From contig JASKMD010000024.1 in assembly GCA_030144725.1 (NCBI GenBank), positions 7,808,932 to 7,872,931 of the forward strand: a DNA stretch of 64,000 bases. The letters are read 5' to 3'. The notes below the pieces were generated by a model. That model was not told the DNA's origin, ran no database searches, and saw only the letters and a program-made list of their open reading frames with translations. Each line of letters starts with the position of its first letter. Position 1 is the stretch's first letter. The stretch is from Haematococcus lacustris (taxonomy: Eukaryota; Chlorophyta; Chlorophyceae; Chlamydomonadales; Haematococcaceae). Shown piece after piece: positions 40,050-50,008 of this stretch. The translations under genes were made by a program, and so were the position numbers.

Positions 40050-40285
40050 CTCTCGTTGCTGCTGCCCCCCTGCCCTTCTGCTGCTGTTGCTGCTGCCCCC
40101 ATGCTGCTGCTGCCCCCCTTCCCCCTTGCTGCTGCTGCCGCTGCTGCCCCCCTGCCCCCTGCTGCTGCTGCCGCTGCTGCCCCCCTGCCCCCTGCTGCTG
40201 CTGCCGCTGCTGCCCCCCTGCTGCTGCTGCTGATGCTGCCCCCCTGCCCCCCTGCTGCCGCTGCTGGCCCCCTGCCACCAAGCTC
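40050..40285. repeat. CTG/CCCCCCTG array (third composite)
   Basis: CTGCTGCTGCCGCTGCTGCC units repeat three times with CCCCCTGCC joints. As in the two other places, the tract leads directly into a CCAGTACTGG array. Confidence 0.9.
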
Positions 40286-40289
40286 CTGC

Positions 40290-41275
40290 GGTCAGCCAGT
40301 ACTGGTTGGGGGCCAGCCAGTACTAGTTGGGGGCCAGCCAGTACTGGTTGGGGGCCAGCCAGTACTGTTTGGGGGCCAGCCAGTACTGTTTGGGGGCCAG
40401 CCAGTACTGGTTGGGGGCCAGCCAGTACTGGTTGGGGGCCAGCCAGTACTGGTTGGGGGTGAACCAGTACTGGCTGGGGTGAACCAGTACTGGTTAAATT
40501 TTTGTAAATTTTTCAATTTGGGGGGGGGGTGTGAACCAGTACTGGTTTGGTGTGAACCAGTACTGGCTGATCACCAACCAGTACTGGTTTGGTGTGAACC
40601 AGTACTGGTTGGGGGTAAAACAGTACTGGCTAGGGTGAACCAGTACTGGTTAAATTTTTGTAAATTTTTCAATTTGGGGGGGGGGTGTGAACCAGTACTG
40701 GTTTGGTGTGAACCAGTACTGGTTAGGGGTGAACCAGTACTGTTTAGGAATAAACCAGTACTGGTTGGGAATAAACCAGTACTGGTTGGGAATAAACCAG
40801 TACTGGTTGGGAATAAACCAGTACTGGTTCGGAATAAACCAGTACTGGTTGGGAATAAACCAGTACTGGCTGGGAGTAAACCAGTACTGGTTGGGGGTAA
40901 ACCAGTACTGGTTGGGGGTAAACCAGTACTGGTTGGGAAGAAACCAGTACTGGTTGGGAATAAACCAGTACTGGTTGGGAATAAACCAGTACTGGTTGGG
41001 GGTAAACCAGTACTGGTTGGGAATAAACCAGTACTGGTTGGGAATAAACCAGTACTGGTTGGGAATAAACCAGTACTGGTTGGGAATAAACCAGTACTGG
41101 TTGGGAATAAACCAGTATTGGTTGGGAAGAAACCAGTACTGGTTGGGAATAAACCAGTACTGGCTGGGGATAAACCAGTACTGGTTGGGAATAAACCAGT
41201 ACTGGTTGGGGGTAAACCAGCAACGGTTGGGAGGCAACCAGTACTGGTTGGGGGTGGACCAGTACTGGTTTTCTC
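40290..41275. repeat. AACCAGTACTGGTT array, period 20 bp
   Basis: About 45-50 units, mostly AACCAGTACTGGTTGGGAAT. The palindrome here extends to 14 bp (AACCAGTACTGGTT). A unit of about 149 bp containing TTAAATTTTTGTAAATTTTT is duplicated near 40495 and 40645. Single-base variants (CCAGTACTGT, CCAGTATTGG) are rare. The Asn-Gln-Tyr-Trp and Pro-Val-Leu-Val repeat frames are by-products. Confidence 0.95.
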
Positions 41276-41970
41276 GTATCTCCTCAGCCCGATTTTTCCT
41301 CGATTTTAGGTTTACACCCCCATTCTTAGAACCGCTAAAAAACACATTCCATCAAGCCACTTTGGCAAAATTTTCAACTTTTCTCATGAACTTTTCTGCG
41401 AGTGCCAACAACACGCGACATGTTCGTGAAATGTTCGCAGGCGCGATTGGTACAGGATCGTCTCAGGATGGGATGCTTTTACGAGCACGTCATGGAGCCG
41501 CACTGGCCTGACAAAGAGTTTCGCAGGGCAGTTTGGCGTCCTTCGTGTGGCTCAGAGAGACAAGCGTGTCGAATGTCAACCCACTTGCCCAAGCGGCCAA
41601 CATCGGTCAACGCACTAGCCAACGCAGCCAAAGCCGACTACACCTGCCCCGACCTGGCTGCGGGTGGACCTAAGAGTAATGGGTTATTTCGCAAACGTTC
41701 GTTCAAATAAGAATGCATTACACCCCAATAAGACCGCCTCACACCGTTCAAACTATGAAAAAACCACGCTCTCCAGGGCTGTGGGCTTGCCAGGAATACA
41801 AGAGAATGCTGCAACTATTTACTGCGGGGTCAAAACGTGGATTCACCGAAGCAGTCGCGAGAGGTTCGGAAGATTCCGTTGACCGGTAGCCTCGCCAATG
41901 GGAAAAGGGTAGTCGTTGACAGTTGACTGGCTACTTGCCTTTTTTTTTTTTGCGCTGGCATCGCTGATGG
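41276..41970. other. Flank of the Harbinger relic, no clear gene
   Basis: Non-repetitive sequence with several short frames (41402-41710 and 41664-41882), none of which I recognise. It may include the 5' part of the disrupted transposase gene or its element. Confidence 0.3.
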
Positions 41971-42065
41971 GCGGCTACTAGTTTAAGGAGCAACCTGAAT
42001 TGGGACGCAGTAGCCCAACAGCTAGAGGATGATGATGAGGATAGGGAGAACCTCCGGGAACCTAT

Positions 42066-42365
42066 TGTAAAGTGCGCACCTCTGGAAGAGATTGCCGCTT
42101 CGCGTCGTCTGGGCTGTCTCGTGAATGCGAGCCGTCGCGGGACGCGGGTTACACGTGTAGTGTGAGATTTGGCAGGTTAAAGACTAGCGACATTGCGTTC
42201 GCAAGTACAACTGGTTCGATCCCAGGGAGCCCCGTTCTAAGCTCTAGCCATTCTCGCAACACACCGCTGTAACCCAACACCCTAGTCGGAAGTCACCGCC
42301 TCGACTGGACCGGCCTTCGAGCTTGTGTCAAAAGGTCATCTGACGTTGCGTCCCCGCACGTTACA
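42066..42365 (+). repeat. Gypsy-A 5' LTR
   Basis: 300 bases, TGTAA...TTACA. It differs from the 3' LTR at about two positions (CGTCGTCTG against CGTCATCTG, and AGATTTGG against AGAGTTGG), so the insertion is young. Confidence 0.95.
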
Positions 42366-42367
42366 GC

Positions 42368-42385
42368 TGGTTTCCGACCCCGAGC
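42368..42385 (+). other. Gypsy-A primer-binding site
   Basis: TGGTTTCCGACCCCGAGC starts two bases after the LTR. The initial TGG is complementary to the CCA end of a tRNA, and the pattern fits an 18-base match to a tRNA acceptor and T-arm. The tRNA was not identified. Confidence 0.6.
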
Positions 42386-42409
42386 ATTTAAGCTCGCGGT
42401 CCAGTCAAC

Positions 42410-44035
42410 ATGACTTCAACTACCCAAAATGTCGCTTCGGCGAACAAGACCAATGGCGCCTCTGGCGTCCTTCCTCCGGCTTCAGCTGTTACAGCTACAG
42501 CGGAGACGGGTCCTGCACTCGGTGCAGCACCGGAGCCGGGCGAGTTGCCCGCTTCACTTCCCGCAGGAGGCCAACAGTTGGCTGAGGAAGAAGAGCTCCT
42601 GGACGAGTTTGGCCTGGACCAATTCGACAGCACTTCGACTCCAGTCGGCGAGCTCAACGCGCAAATTGCCACCCTCCAGGCGCAACTGGTCGCAGCGCAG
42701 GCCAACAACCAGCAAGCTGGTTTGCTGGTGAGTCCTCTTACTGCTAAGCGTGCTGCTAATGCTGCTTTGCTGTCAGCTAGCCCTAGCCCAGCTAAGAGGC
42801 CAGTCGAAGTAGCGTCGCAGCTAGTCAGGCCTTTGGCTGCTGCTCTGCGCGCACTCCAACACTTGACTGCTGCAATGCACCAGCCTGTTGCGCAGGAAGG
42901 TGTTGCCTCGGGTTCGCCCGGCACTTCGAACCCTCGCACACTTGCTGCTGTGCGGGACAAGTATGCTGGGGTTCGCCCCACTGCTGCGCCCCTGCCTGCC
43001 AATGCCACTGCTGTTGCTGGTCCTGATTCCAACTCACGTCGCGGGTTGCCCGTGACTGAGCGGTGGACTGATGCCAGTTCGACCTCCGGTCGCCGTGCTC
43101 TGTCATTCCTGGAAGACCTTGAAGCACACTGTGTTGCACATGGCCTGGACCATGCTCTTGCTCTGCCCTCTTTCCTGTCAGGGAAGGCTAGGGATGTGTG
43201 GTTCCAGTCTGTTAGGGACTCATATGCCCTGACCCACTCTGGCTACCCCACATGGCCCTACCTGTCACAGCAGTTCCTTGAGTTTGTAGGAGAGGACCTG
43301 ACCACTGATGCTGATGCAGCACGTGCTAAGCTCCTTGACTCAACTCACCTGCGTATGACTAATGGTGTTGCCCTGTCAGCATACATTACTGACTTCAGGA
43401 ACACCCTCACCTTGGCTGGCAAGGACTGCATGACAGATTCCATGCTTGTGAATGTCTTCCAGCGTGGCCTGTCAGCAGATCTGCGTGGTCCTGTTGCCAA
43501 GGATCTGCGTGCCCTTGTGGCCCCCACTTTGGATGAAGCCATTAAGGCTGCCATCACCAACCACAAGGCCCTTGTGGCTGCTGCTGGCTCTGGTGTGCAT
43601 CCTGCCTCAAGGCGCCCGGTTGCTGCTGTGCACCAGGTGGCCCAAGTGCAACGTGGGCTGCAGAACCTGGCCAGGTTTCCTGGTCCACCTCCTGGGCGTC
43701 CTGCTGCTCCCTCTGCTGACAGTGAGGGTCCCCCTCCTGCCAGTGGCTACTGCTACCACTGTGGATTGTCATCCCACTGGACAAAGCACTGCAAGAGGAA
43801 GGCCTCTGGCATGAGCAAGGAAGAGGCCATGAAGGATGCTGGTACCTGGGAGCTGATGCAAGACCTGAAGAAGGGTGGCTCTGCCCCCTACAAGGCTGCA
43901 AAGCGTGACCGCAGCCCTGACCGTGGTGGTGACCATGCTGGTCCCTCCAGGCAGTACCAGGGTAGACGCCCTCAGACTGCCAGGATGGAGGCCAATGGCA
44001 TGGTGAAGCACTTTCAGAAGTATCAGCGCAAATAG
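42410..44035 (+). CDS. Gypsy-A Gag
   Basis: 541 codons. The N-terminal third is Ala/Pro-rich with a coiled-coil-like segment (ELNAQIATLQAQLVAAQA). A retrotransposon Gag core follows (FLEDLEAHCVAHGLDHALAL, KARDVWFQ, then RMTNGVALSAYITDFRN). A zinc knuckle CYHCGLSSHWTKHC (C-x2-C-x4-H-x4-C) is at residues 448-461, and the C-terminus is basic. It forms the particle that packages the element RNA. The frame ends in TAG and pol continues in the same frame, so Gag-Pol is probably made by stop readthrough. Confidence 0.9.
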   Translation: MTSTTQNVASANKTNGASGVLPPASAVTATAETGPALGAAPEPGELPASLPAGGQQLAEEEELLDEFGLDQFDSTSTPVGELNAQIATLQAQLVAAQANNQQAGLLVSPLTAKRAANAALLSASPSPAKRPVEVASQLVRPLAAALRALQHLTAAMHQPVAQEGVASGSPGTSNPRTLAAVRDKYAGVRPTAAPLPANATAVAGPDSNSRRGLPVTERWTDASSTSGRRALSFLEDLEAHCVAHGLDHALALPSFLSGKARDVWFQSVRDSYALTHSGYPTWPYLSQQFLEFVGEDLTTDADAARAKLLDSTHLRMTNGVALSAYITDFRNTLTLAGKDCMTDSMLVNVFQRGLSADLRGPVAKDLRALVAPTLDEAIKAAITNHKALVAAAGSGVHPASRRPVAAVHQVAQVQRGLQNLARFPGPPPGRPAAPSADSEGPPPASGYCYHCGLSSHWTKHCKRKASGMSKEEAMKDAGTWELMQDLKKGGSAPYKAAKRDRSPDRGGDHAGPSRQYQGRRPQTARMEANGMVKHFQKYQRK

Positions 44036-46555
44036 GAGTTTGCTCAGCCAGTAAACCAAAACTGTGCTGAGTACTCTGAGTCATGCATTGTGTGTGAACC
44101 TGCTCATGTGCTGACTGCTGCACATACTGATGGGGAATCCCTGCACTTTGCCTTTGCTGGTCACCTGAATGAGCATCCTGCACGTGTCCTGTGTGACACT
44201 GGTGCTACCCACAGCTTTGTCAGTGCATCATTTGTTGCTGCACATGCTGTACCTGTCCACATGTTGAAGCACATGCAAGAGTGGCATGCTGCTAACAACA
44301 CTGTGTTGAGCTGTTCCCAGTTTGTCAAGGCTGAGCTGAGATTGCCAGGTGTTACTGTACCCTGCCAACTCAATGTCATGCCTTCCCTCTTGCCAGACTT
44401 TGATGTGCTGCTGGGGAATGACTGGTTGAATGAACATGAGGCCGTGATGTCATACCAGGACAAGACACTCAGCCTAGCATGTGACAAGAGTGAGCCAGTA
44501 GTGCTGCCTTGTCCTTCAGCTGGTGTGTCTCAGTCAGGGCAGTCTGCTGTAAGCAACCCTGCCTCTTTCCTGGTCAATGCTCTGCGTGCAAAACCCCCTC
44601 TGGCTTCTGCAAAAGTTGCTGCCAGGTGGTTACGAAAAGGAGGCACAGGTGTCCTGGCCCTGATCACTGTGGACAATTCAAGTACCCCTGATCCAGCTCC
44701 AGCTGAACCTGACCTACCTCCAGGTGTGTCCCAGGCACTCAATGCTTTGCTGGATGAGTATGCTGATGTGTTTGCACCCATCACATCTCTGCCACCTGAG
44801 CGTCCTGTGGGCCATGCCATCCCCCTTGTGCCTGATGCACGACCCTCTGTGGTACCTCAATACCGCATGAGCCAGGAAGAGCATGCTGAGCTGAAGAAGC
44901 AGGTGCAGGACCTACTTGCCAAGGGCATGATAGAACCCAGCTCCAGTCCTTTTGCTGCTCCTATCCTGTTTGTCAAGAAGAAGTCTGGTGAGTTACGCAT
45001 GTGCCTTGATTACCGTCAGCTCAACAAGATCACCATCAGGGATCAGTATCCACTGCCCAGGATTGATGACTTGTTTGACAAGCTGTCAGGTTGCACTGTG
45101 TTTTCTTCCCTAGACCTTCAAGCAGGTTACAACCAGATCAGGATCACCCCTGAGGATGTGCCCAAGACGGCCTTCAGGACCCCTGACGGCCACTACCAGT
45201 TCAAGGTACTGTCATTTGGGCTCTGCAATGCACCTGCTACATTCCAGCGTGTCATGAATGATGCCTTTGCACCAGTCCTGAACCAGTGTGCCCTGGTGTA
45301 CCTGGATGACATCTTGGTCATGTCCAAATCTGTGGACGAGCATTTGAAGCATCTCAAAAAGGTCTTTGACCTCCTGAGGCTCAACAAGCTCTATGCCAAG
45401 CAGTCCAAATGTGAATTCATGCGTACCACGCTGAAATTCCTTGGCCATGTCATCTTTGCTGGTGCTATTGCTGTGGACCCTGAGAAAATCAAGAGCATTT
45501 CTTCCTGGCCTGTGCCTCAATCCCTGCAACAGCTCCAGTCATTCCTAGGTGCTGCTAATTTTGTGCGCAAATTTGTGCATAATTTCAGTGTCCTAGCTGC
45601 ACCTCTCACAGATCTGTGTGGCAAAGCTGGTGACTCATTTCTGTGGCAGAACTGGCCTGCTGATGAGCTGAAAGCCTTTGCTTCCCTCAAAGCTGCTGTT
45701 GCCCAGGTCCCCATGCTACGTCTACCTGATCACACCCAGCCCTTCCAGGTCTACTGTGATGCCTCACTCCAAGGAGTAGGAGCAGTCCTGATGCAAGATG
45801 GCTACCCCCTTGCATACCTCAGCAAGAAGTTGTCTTCTGCTGAGCGTAACTACACCACTGGTGAGCAAGAACTTCTTGCCCTCATCACTGCATGCAAGGA
45901 GTGGAGGTGTTACCTTGAGGGTGTACCATTCACACTCTTCACCGATCATAAGCCTTTGACTGCTCTGCCCACCCAGAAGGTGTTGTCTAGACGTCAGGCT
46001 AGGTGGATGGAGTTTCTGTCACGGTTTACATTTGACCTGCAGTACCTGCCAGGTGATGCTAATCCTGCTGACCCACTGTCCCGGATACCTGCTGGACCCC
46101 AGGACTGTGCCATGGTGTGTGTTGTTACCACCCGGCGGCAAGCTAAACAGTCTTTGGAGAGGGGGGAAGTGCGTGTGGCGCAGGCTCTGCCTCAGGTTCC
46201 ACCTGTGGGTACTCCCTCAAATGCCCCCACTGCCGTTGATGCTTTGGCCCCCCGGCCCACAGTGTCTGATAACCCTGTTGCTGCTCACCGTAGTAGGCTC
46301 CCTGAGCTTGAGGCCCCATCTGCTGCTGACACCTCAGTGCACTATCCTGCAGCTCCTGCCCACCCATTGGAACTGGCTGATCACCTGGTCCATGGCTACC
46401 GGCTTGACCCTGCGTTTACTGCTGAAGCTGACTTGTCTGGCATGTACATGGACGACCATGGCCTGTGGCGGCGCACTGGCAAGGGCACAGTGATGGTTCC
46501 CAATGACCCTGAACTGCGTGAGTACATTCTGCATGAAATGCATGATGCTGCCTAT
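44036..46555 (+). CDS. Gypsy-A Pol, part 1: protease, reverse transcriptase, RNase H, start of integrase
   Basis: The frame is in phase with gag and has no other stop until the insertion. Protease has VLCDTGATHSFVSASF. Reverse transcriptase has [55 protein letters not shown] and the YLDD active site. RNase H has VYCDASLQGVGAVLM, EQELLALI and FTDHKPL. The integrase zinc-binding region begins with LREYILHEMHDAAY and is cut there by the terminal-inverted-repeat element; the true continuation is at 50009. Past the junction the frame meets a stop at 46565-46567. Confidence 0.93.
46275..46555 (+). repeat. 281-bp direct repeat, left copy
   Basis: This end-of-pol segment is identical over 281 bases to 49728-50008. 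The two copies abut the terminal-inverted-repeat element exactly, so they behave as a giant target-site duplication. Confidence 0.95.
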
Positions 46556-46734
46556 CACTCACGATAAATAAGGCCGACGCGGGGGCCTTTTTTGCATCGG
46601 ATGGACTTTCTGCTCCGATAGAACGATAGAGCGTTGAGTTTAAGGGGGACCTCGCTCTTGAATGAAGTCCTAACTCGCAGCGGTTGCGAAGATACATCGA
46701 TCCGCGCGCGAGGTACCCCCCCCTTTTTGGGAAT

Positions 46735-47010
46735 CTGCACAGATGTTAGTTAAATGAGCCCGGAATCTGTGCAGATGCATGTCGATGCCTTTAGGAAAAG
46801 CGACATCTGTGCAGATGCCGGTTATTAAATCTGTGCAGATGCTAATAAAGGCGACATCTGTGCAGATGTCGGTAATTAAATCTGTGCAGATGCACAAAAG
46901 GGCGACATCTGTGCAGATGCCGGTTATAATTTAAGGACGACATCTGTGCAGATGCTAATAAAGGCGACATCTGTGCAGATGCCGGTTATTAAATCTGTGC
47001 AGATGCCAAG
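46735..47010. repeat. Subterminal ATCTGTGCAGAT array (left)
   Basis: About ten copies of ATCTGTGCAGAT, one reversed in its centre (ATCTGCACAGAT). They alternate between GCGACATCTG and TTAAATCTG contexts, about 25 bases apart on average. The motif is a 6-bp inverted repeat around TG. Confidence 0.9.
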
Positions 47011-47650
47011 TAGTGCAGCTGTGCACATGAAGAAAAGGCTTGCATAAAGGTTACGCAAAGGCACCGCGAAGGAAGCAAAGTCACCGCGAAGGAATCAAGA
47101 CTCTTCCATTATTCAACAATCTGTGTGATATCTGCATGAAGTTTTCGCGAAGGTGGCGCGAAGGAAGCCAAGGAACCGCGAAGGAGCTTAGAATGCCCCG
47201 TATAGCAGCAATGAGCAGCCAGGAGCAGCCAACAAAACTCGTCGCCAAAAGGCTACGAGCCAGCCAGCCGCTCAGGCGACCGGATGCCATCAGGTTAAGC
47301 GATAGGATCAAGAGATAGCGACAGAAAACGGAAGGAGGTGCAGTGATGCAGCGACACAGCGATGCAGCGATGCGGCATAAGAAATGCATGAGGTGCAACT
47401 ACGACACGTAGCCCGAAGTATATGAGACGGAGCGGAAGAGGAGTGGAGGAGCCCGGAGAGGCGGTCAGGAGCCATGCAAGAGACGAAGCTGAGTGCACTT
47501 GAAACAAAGTTGGGTGCACCCACACAAAACCCACCCTAGCGAATGGTGAGTAGTTTATCTTGCAGTCATGTGGCTCCAAGTACCTTGCCTGATGATTTGC
47601 CAACCACTGAATTGCTGCAGGTTCAATGGTCCCAACCTCCCCTTCCCTAC
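47011..47650. other. Interior of the inverted-repeat element: GCGAAGGA-rich sequence
   Basis: CCGCGAAGGA and GCGAAGGA phrases recur from 47075 to 47190, and ATGCAGCGA phrases near 47340-47370. No coding region recognised. Confidence 0.4.
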
Positions 47651-47654
47651 ACCC

Positions 47655-47752
47655 AGCCCAGCTCAGCCCAGCCCAGCCCAGCCCAGCCCAGCCCAGCCCA
47701 GCCCAGCCCAGCCCAGCCCAGCCCAGCCCAGCCCAGCCCAGCCCAGCCCAGA
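47655..47752. repeat. CAGCC pentanucleotide array
   Basis: About twenty AGCCC units, the reverse complement of the GGGCT array at 17281-17510. It ends at GAAGTGGCGCTAGCAAAGAG, followed by a donor-like GTGAGTGGCC, resembling the GEW modules at 38.1-38.4 kb. Confidence 0.9.
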
Positions 47753-47974
47753 AGTGGCGCTAGCAAAGAGTGAGTGGCCAGCCCTTGCACATGCGTGGTC
47801 CAATGCCCAGCCTAACCGCAAAGATGCCCATTGTTCACTGCAGGTCCCACGGTCGGCCCTCCCCTCTTCCCCCCTTCCTCCTTCCCCCTTCCCCCTCCCC
47901 TCCCCTGTCCCACCACCTCCAAGCCTGCCACCCCACCTACCTCCCGCCTTTCCCACCCCCCGCCCCACGACACA

Positions 47975-48265
47975 CGCTGCAGCCCTCTCCCTACCCTACC
48001 CTTGGCGCTGCAGCCCTCTCCCTACCCTACCCATGGCGTAGCAGCCCTCTCCCTACCCTACCCATGGCGTAGCAGCCCTCTCCCTACCCTACCCTTGGCG
48101 TAGCAGCCCTCTCCCTACCCTACCCATGGCGTAGCAGCCCTCTCCCTACCCTACCCTTGGCGTAGCAGCCCTCTCCCTATCCTACCCTTGGCGTAGTAGC
48201 CCTCTCCCTACCCTACCCTTGGCGTAGTAGCCCTCTCCCTACCCTACCCTTGGCGTAGCAACCTG
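47975..48265 (+). repeat. Minisatellite of about 31 bp
   Basis: About nine units of CAGCCCTCTCCCTACCCTAC followed by CCTTGGCGTAG or CCATGGCGTAG. Units are nearly identical. Confidence 0.92.
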
Positions 48266-48514
48266 GAGCGGGCAACCTGGAGCGGGCAGCTTGGAGTAGC
48301 AGCCCATCCAGCCCACCCTGGCCATGCCATGCCCACACACCACAATGACCCTACCCATCCCTCTCAAAAGGGATAGCTGAGCGCTTGTGTGTTTGTCAGC
48401 CCGTGCTTGTTGTGCGACACGGCATAGGTGTCGTAGGTGGGAGTCAATGGTAGTGTGGTGGGTGAAGGATAGCGGGAGCACCTAAGAGGAGCTTCTTGCG
48501 ATGTTGTGTTGTCA

Positions 48515-48730
48515 CCATGGTGTGGTGTGGTGTGGTGTGGGTGATGGTGTAGTGTGGTGTGGTTTGGGTGATGGTTTGGGTGATGGTGTGGGTGATGGTG
48601 TGGGTGATGGTGTGGTGTGGTGTGGTGATGGTGTGGGGTGGTGTGGTGATGGTGATGGTGATGGTGATGATGATGGTGATGATGGTGATGGTGATGACGG
48701 TGATGATAGTGATGATGGTGGTGTGTGGTG
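48515..48730 (+). repeat. GGTGTGGTGTGG / GGTGATGGTGATG array
   Basis: GTGTGG pentamer and hexamer repeats grade into GATGGT hexamers. Purely low complexity. Confidence 0.9.
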
Positions 48731-48879
48731 TCACCTTCTTGTTGTGTTGTGTCGTTGCTACCTTGTCACATCGTAGGGAGGTGTTGCGGTCATTGGGTGC
48801 ATCAATGCATGTGCTTAGCATTTCCATATTGAGGTGTTGTGGAGTGATGGTGCATCGAGACATGTGCTTGCAAGTCCCG

Positions 48880-49165
48880 TAGTGAGGTGTTGCGGGATGT
48901 TTGAGTGTCAATGCATGTGTTTTGCGGGGGTGTTGCGGGGTGTTTGGTCGTCAATGCATGTGTTTTGCGGGGGTGTAGCGAGGTGTTGCGGGATGTTTGG
49001 GTGTCAATACATGTGTTTTGCGGGGGTGTAGCGAGGTGTTGCGTGGTGTTTTGGGTGTCAATACATGTGTTTTGCGGGGGTGTAGCGAGGTGTTGCGGGG
49101 TGTTTGGGTGTCAATACATGTGTTTTGCGAGGGTGTAGCGAGGTGTTGCGGGGTGTTTGGATGTT
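48880..49165 (+). repeat. Minisatellite of about 57 bp
   Basis: About five units containing GTCAATACATGTGTTTTGCG and GGTGTAGCGAGGTGTTGCGG. Confidence 0.9.
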
Positions 49166-49203
49166 GATACATGTGCTTTGCGGATGTAATAGTCGATGAA
49201 ATA

Positions 49204-49580
49204 GTCGACATCTGTGCAGATGGAGCCACGACATCTGCACAGCCAAGCCGCAAATGTAAAAGTCGACATCTGTGCAGATGCTACAAACAACATCTGCACA
49301 GCCATGGCTCGAATGTAATAGTCGACATCTGTGCAGATGTCGTTGTCAGCAGCTGCACAGATGTCGGTCACGACATCTGCACAGCCAAGAATTGAATGTA
49401 ATAGTCGACATCTGTGCAGATGTCGTCGTCAGCAGATGCACAGATGTTGGTTGCGGTATACGACATCTGTGCAGATGTCGACTTTCCGCAGCTGCACAGA
49501 TGTCGACATCGCCTGCATCTGTGCAGATGTCGACTATTAGCAGCTGTGCAGATAAAAGACAACCGACATCTGTGCAGATT
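49204..49580. repeat. Subterminal CATCTGTGCAGATG array (right)
   Basis: Seven full copies, several extended to CGACATCTGTGCAGATGTCG (9-bp arms), interleaved with half or shifted sites such as CATCTGCACAGCC and CAGCTGCACAGATGTCG. It mirrors the left array. Confidence 0.9.
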
Positions 49581-49727
49581 TCCAATTCTTGAAATTCGCG
49601 GTCCAACTACGTCGCAACGGATGCACGGATTCACGTAAGACTTATACCGTTCGAACGGCCTTCTACTCTAGTTTGCAAAGAGCTATGGTCGGTCCAATCG
49701 CGACCGGTCCTTGTTTATCATGAGTTG

Positions 49728-50008
49728 CTGTTGCTGCTCACCGTAGTAGGCTCCCTGAGCTTGAGGCCCCATCTGCTGCTGACACCTCAGTGCACTATCC
49801 TGCAGCTCCTGCCCACCCATTGGAACTGGCTGATCACCTGGTCCATGGCTACCGGCTTGACCCTGCGTTTACTGCTGAAGCTGACTTGTCTGGCATGTAC
49901 ATGGACGACCATGGCCTGTGGCGGCGCACTGGCAAGGGCACAGTGATGGTTCCCAATGACCCTGAACTGCGTGAGTACATTCTGCATGAAATGCATGATG
50001 CTGCCTAT
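49728..50008 (+). repeat. 281-bp direct repeat, right copy
   Basis: Identical to 46275-46555. It begins at CTGTTGCTGCTCACC immediately after the right inverted repeat and ends at GATGCTGCCTAT, from which pol continues. Confidence 0.95.

Larger units (their letters stand above)
46556..49727. mobile_element. 3.2-kb non-autonomous element with terminal inverted repeats
   Basis: The left end CACTCACGATAAATAAGG and the complement of the right end, CAACTCATGATAAACAAGG, match as imperfect inverted repeats of about 18 bases; similarity continues weakly into GC-rich sequence. Near each end is an array of CATCTGTGCAGATG near-palindromes (46735-47010 and 49204-49580). The interior holds pentanucleotide and minisatellite arrays and a short exon-like module, but no transposase. 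It lies between the two 281-bp copies of Gypsy-A pol. The CACT... start and subterminal arrays recall CACTA-type elements, but the long flanking duplication does not fit cut-and-paste insertion. Class unresolved. Confidence 0.75.

Noticed and set aside
21905..41275. CRISPR-like arrays of palindromic repeats
   Set aside because: Spacers are not unique, units are contiguous satellites, and the DNA is eukaryotic.
40056..41511. Repetitive NQYW and PVLV frames
   Set aside because: Period-20 repeats remain open in multiple frames; no unique sequence or domain is attached.
46556..49727. Classical CACTA (En/Spm) transposon
   Set aside because: The CACT start and subterminal arrays fit, but the flanking duplication is 281 bp rather than 2-3 bp and no transposase is present, so the class is left open.
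46275..50008. Two separate Gypsy copies overlapping by chance
   Set aside because: Pol continues in the same frame across the interruption, and both 281-bp repeats end exactly at the inverted-repeat ends.
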